A DNA stretch of 6,904 nt from OMOG01 sp041485845. Its GTDB lineage: Bacteria > Acidobacteriota > Terriglobia > Bryobacterales > Bryobacteraceae. Below, in pieces: positions 5,853 to 6,904 of the stretch. Position 1 is the first letter of the stretch. Each line of letters starts with the position of its first letter. The DNA lies in contig JBGPKH010000499.1 of NCBI GenBank assembly GCA_041485845.1, forward strand, positions 1-6,904. Direction: 5' to 3'. A model generated the notes under the pieces. It saw only the letters and a list, made by a program, of their open reading frames with translations, ran no database searches and was not told the DNA's origin. A program made the position numbers and the translations under genes.

Positions 5853-6884
5853 ACCACAACGAGACGGAGATTTCTGCAAACTGCCGGCGCCCTGGTTCCG
5901 GCCATTCTCGGCGCTGACGATAAAGCCGGAACCAAACTTCCGATTGCCGGCAGCGGCGACCATACTTACGAGGTCCAGCACGATTGGGGAGAGTTGCCCG
6001 CCAGCATCAAGTACGGCAACACGCACGGGGTGGTCGAGGACTCCCAGGGACACATCTACGTCCACCACACCGTGAACGCGGCCAGCGAGAGCGCCGACTC
6101 CATGGTGGTGTTCGACGAAAAAGGAAAGTTCGTCAAGTCCTGGGGCAAGGAGTTCAAGGGCGGCGCCCACGGATTGCACATCCGTAAGGAAGGCTCCACC
6201 GAGTTCCTGTATCTCTGCGACACCAGGCGCGGGGTCGTGGTGAAGGCCACGCTCAATGGCGAGGAGGTCTTCAGCATCGGGTACCCCGACCAGTCCGACG
6301 CCTACAAGCCTGGGGCCGACGGCAAGAAGCCGAAATACAGCCCGACCAATCTGGCCATCGCGCCGAATGGCGACCTCTATGTCGGCGACGGCTACGGGTC
6401 GAGCTACATCAATCAGTACAACAGCCAGGGCGAATACATCCGCACCTTCGCCGGCAAGGGCAAAGAGGCAGGCAAGGTGGATTGCCCGCACGGAATTGTC
6501 GTGGACATGCGCAGCGGATCGCCGATTCTGACGGTCGCCGACCGCTCCAACAACCGCATCCAGCGCTTCACGCTGGACGGCAAACACATCGATTTCGTGA
6601 CCGGCACCAATCTCCCCTGCCACTTCAATTTCTACAAGAACGGCGATGTCGTGGTGCCCGACCTCGGCGCGCGGATCACGCTCATGGATAAGAACAACCA
6701 GGTGATCGCCAACCTTGGCGACGATTCGGCGACGAAGTGGCGCGAGACCCGCACACAGACTCGCGACCACTTCACGCCCGGCAAATTTGTCTGCCCGCAC
6801 GGCGCCTGTTTCGACCACGCGGGGAATATCTTCGTCGTCGAGTGGGTGGAAGTGGGGCGAGTGACTAAGTTGCGAAGGGTGTAG
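5850..6884 (+). CDS. Tat-exported NHL-repeat six-bladed beta-propeller protein
   Basis: This is a 344-residue secreted propeller protein of unknown activity. The N-terminus TRRRFLQTAGALVPAIL (4-20) is a twin-arginine signal (consensus S/TRRxFLK), with cleavage plausible after residue 22. About six NHL-like blades follow, near 57-100, 105-145, 164-202, 212-250, 255-290 and 314-344. Examples are SPTNLAIAPNGDLYVGDGYG and CPHGIVVDMRSGSPILTVAD. Four blades begin with an (T/A/P)HG motif (H59, H107, H214, H317) and a fifth has CH (C257, H258). That would place histidines around the central channel, as in the metal-binding NHL propeller of peptidyl-alpha-hydroxyglycine lyase. The start is firm: TAA at 5835-5837 is in frame upstream and the Tat motif follows the ATG directly. 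There is no Shine-Dalgarno, so it may be leaderless or regulated. A further gene starts 1 nt after its stop. Confidence 0.88.
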   Translation: MTTTRRRFLQTAGALVPAILGADDKAGTKLPIAGSGDHTYEVQHDWGELPASIKYGNTHGVVEDSQGHIYVHHTVNAASESADSMVVFDEKGKFVKSWGKEFKGGAHGLHIRKEGSTEFLYLCDTRRGVVVKATLNGEEVFSIGYPDQSDAYKPGADGKKPKYSPTNLAIAPNGDLYVGDGYGSSYINQYNSQGEYIRTFAGKGKEAGKVDCPHGIVVDMRSGSPILTVADRSNNRIQRFTLDGKHIDFVTGTNLPCHFNFYKNGDVVVPDLGARITLMDKNNQVIANLGDDSATKWRETRTQTRDHFTPGKFVCPHGACFDHAGNIFVVEWVEVGRVTKLRRV

Positions 6885-6885
6885 C

Positions 6886-6904
6886 ATGGCAATCACCGTC
6901 GACA
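6886..6904 (+). CDS. Start of a downstream gene, 3' partial, unidentified
   Basis: An ATG at 6886 begins one nt after the NHL gene's TAG. It has AAGGG (6875-6879) six nt upstream, inside the end of the NHL gene. Only six codons (MAITVD) are in the window, so no function can be given. The spacing suggests co-transcription and translational coupling with the NHL gene. Confidence 0.45.

Noticed and set aside
5809..5859. 17-residue N-terminal extension of the CcbP-like protein
   Set aside because: It would overlap the NHL start and lacks a ribosome binding site, whereas the ATG at 5808 has GGAG at the right distance.
5823..6896. 357-residue minus-strand frame across the NHL gene
   Set aside because: It is antisense to a gene with a clear Tat signal and NHL repeats, and has no recognisable features.

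Overview
The window is GC-rich, with tightly packed genes. Its content suggests an Acidobacteriota genome of the Solibacter/Bryobacter type. It holds a large Ser/Thr kinase fused to TolB-like (PD40) propellers and a Tat-exported NHL-propeller protein. It also holds a class I methyltransferase and a small CcbP-type calcium-binding protein. This taxonomic placement is inferred from gene style only; no rRNA or other marker gene is present.

Layout. Positions 1-852 (+) carry a PLP class IV aminotransferase or aminodeoxychorismate lyase-like enzyme whose start lies left of the window. It is followed after 46 nt by a kinase-propeller sensor at 899-3535 (+). Positions 3536-4378 hold no credible protein gene. 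Instead the minus strand carries what looks like a complete transcription unit for a large structured RNA of about 650 nt. A sigma70-like promoter (4239-4211) leads to a predicted start near 4204. A series of strong hairpins with GNRA-type loops and G-U pairs follows. The 5' end is complementary to a segment near the 3' end (4196-4209 with 3600-3613), which would close the molecule. A hairpin plus U-tract terminator lies at 3589-3547. I do not recognise the RNA family; this is the most interesting object in the window.

Next comes a class I SAM-dependent methyltransferase (4379-5186, +) broken by a one-base insertion at the A-run 4951-4953. A 259-nt convergent intergenic stretch with a perfect 10-bp inverted repeat follows. 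The CcbP-like gene is at 5446-5808 (-). It is divergent, across only 41 nt, from a Tat-signal NHL-repeat propeller protein (5850-6884, +). A last gene starts at 6886 and runs out of the window.

The genes do not form one obvious pathway. The aminotransferase and kinase could be co-transcribed. The ncRNA converges on the kinase and diverges from the methyltransferase. The CcbP-like and NHL genes share a very short regulatory region with an inverted repeat.
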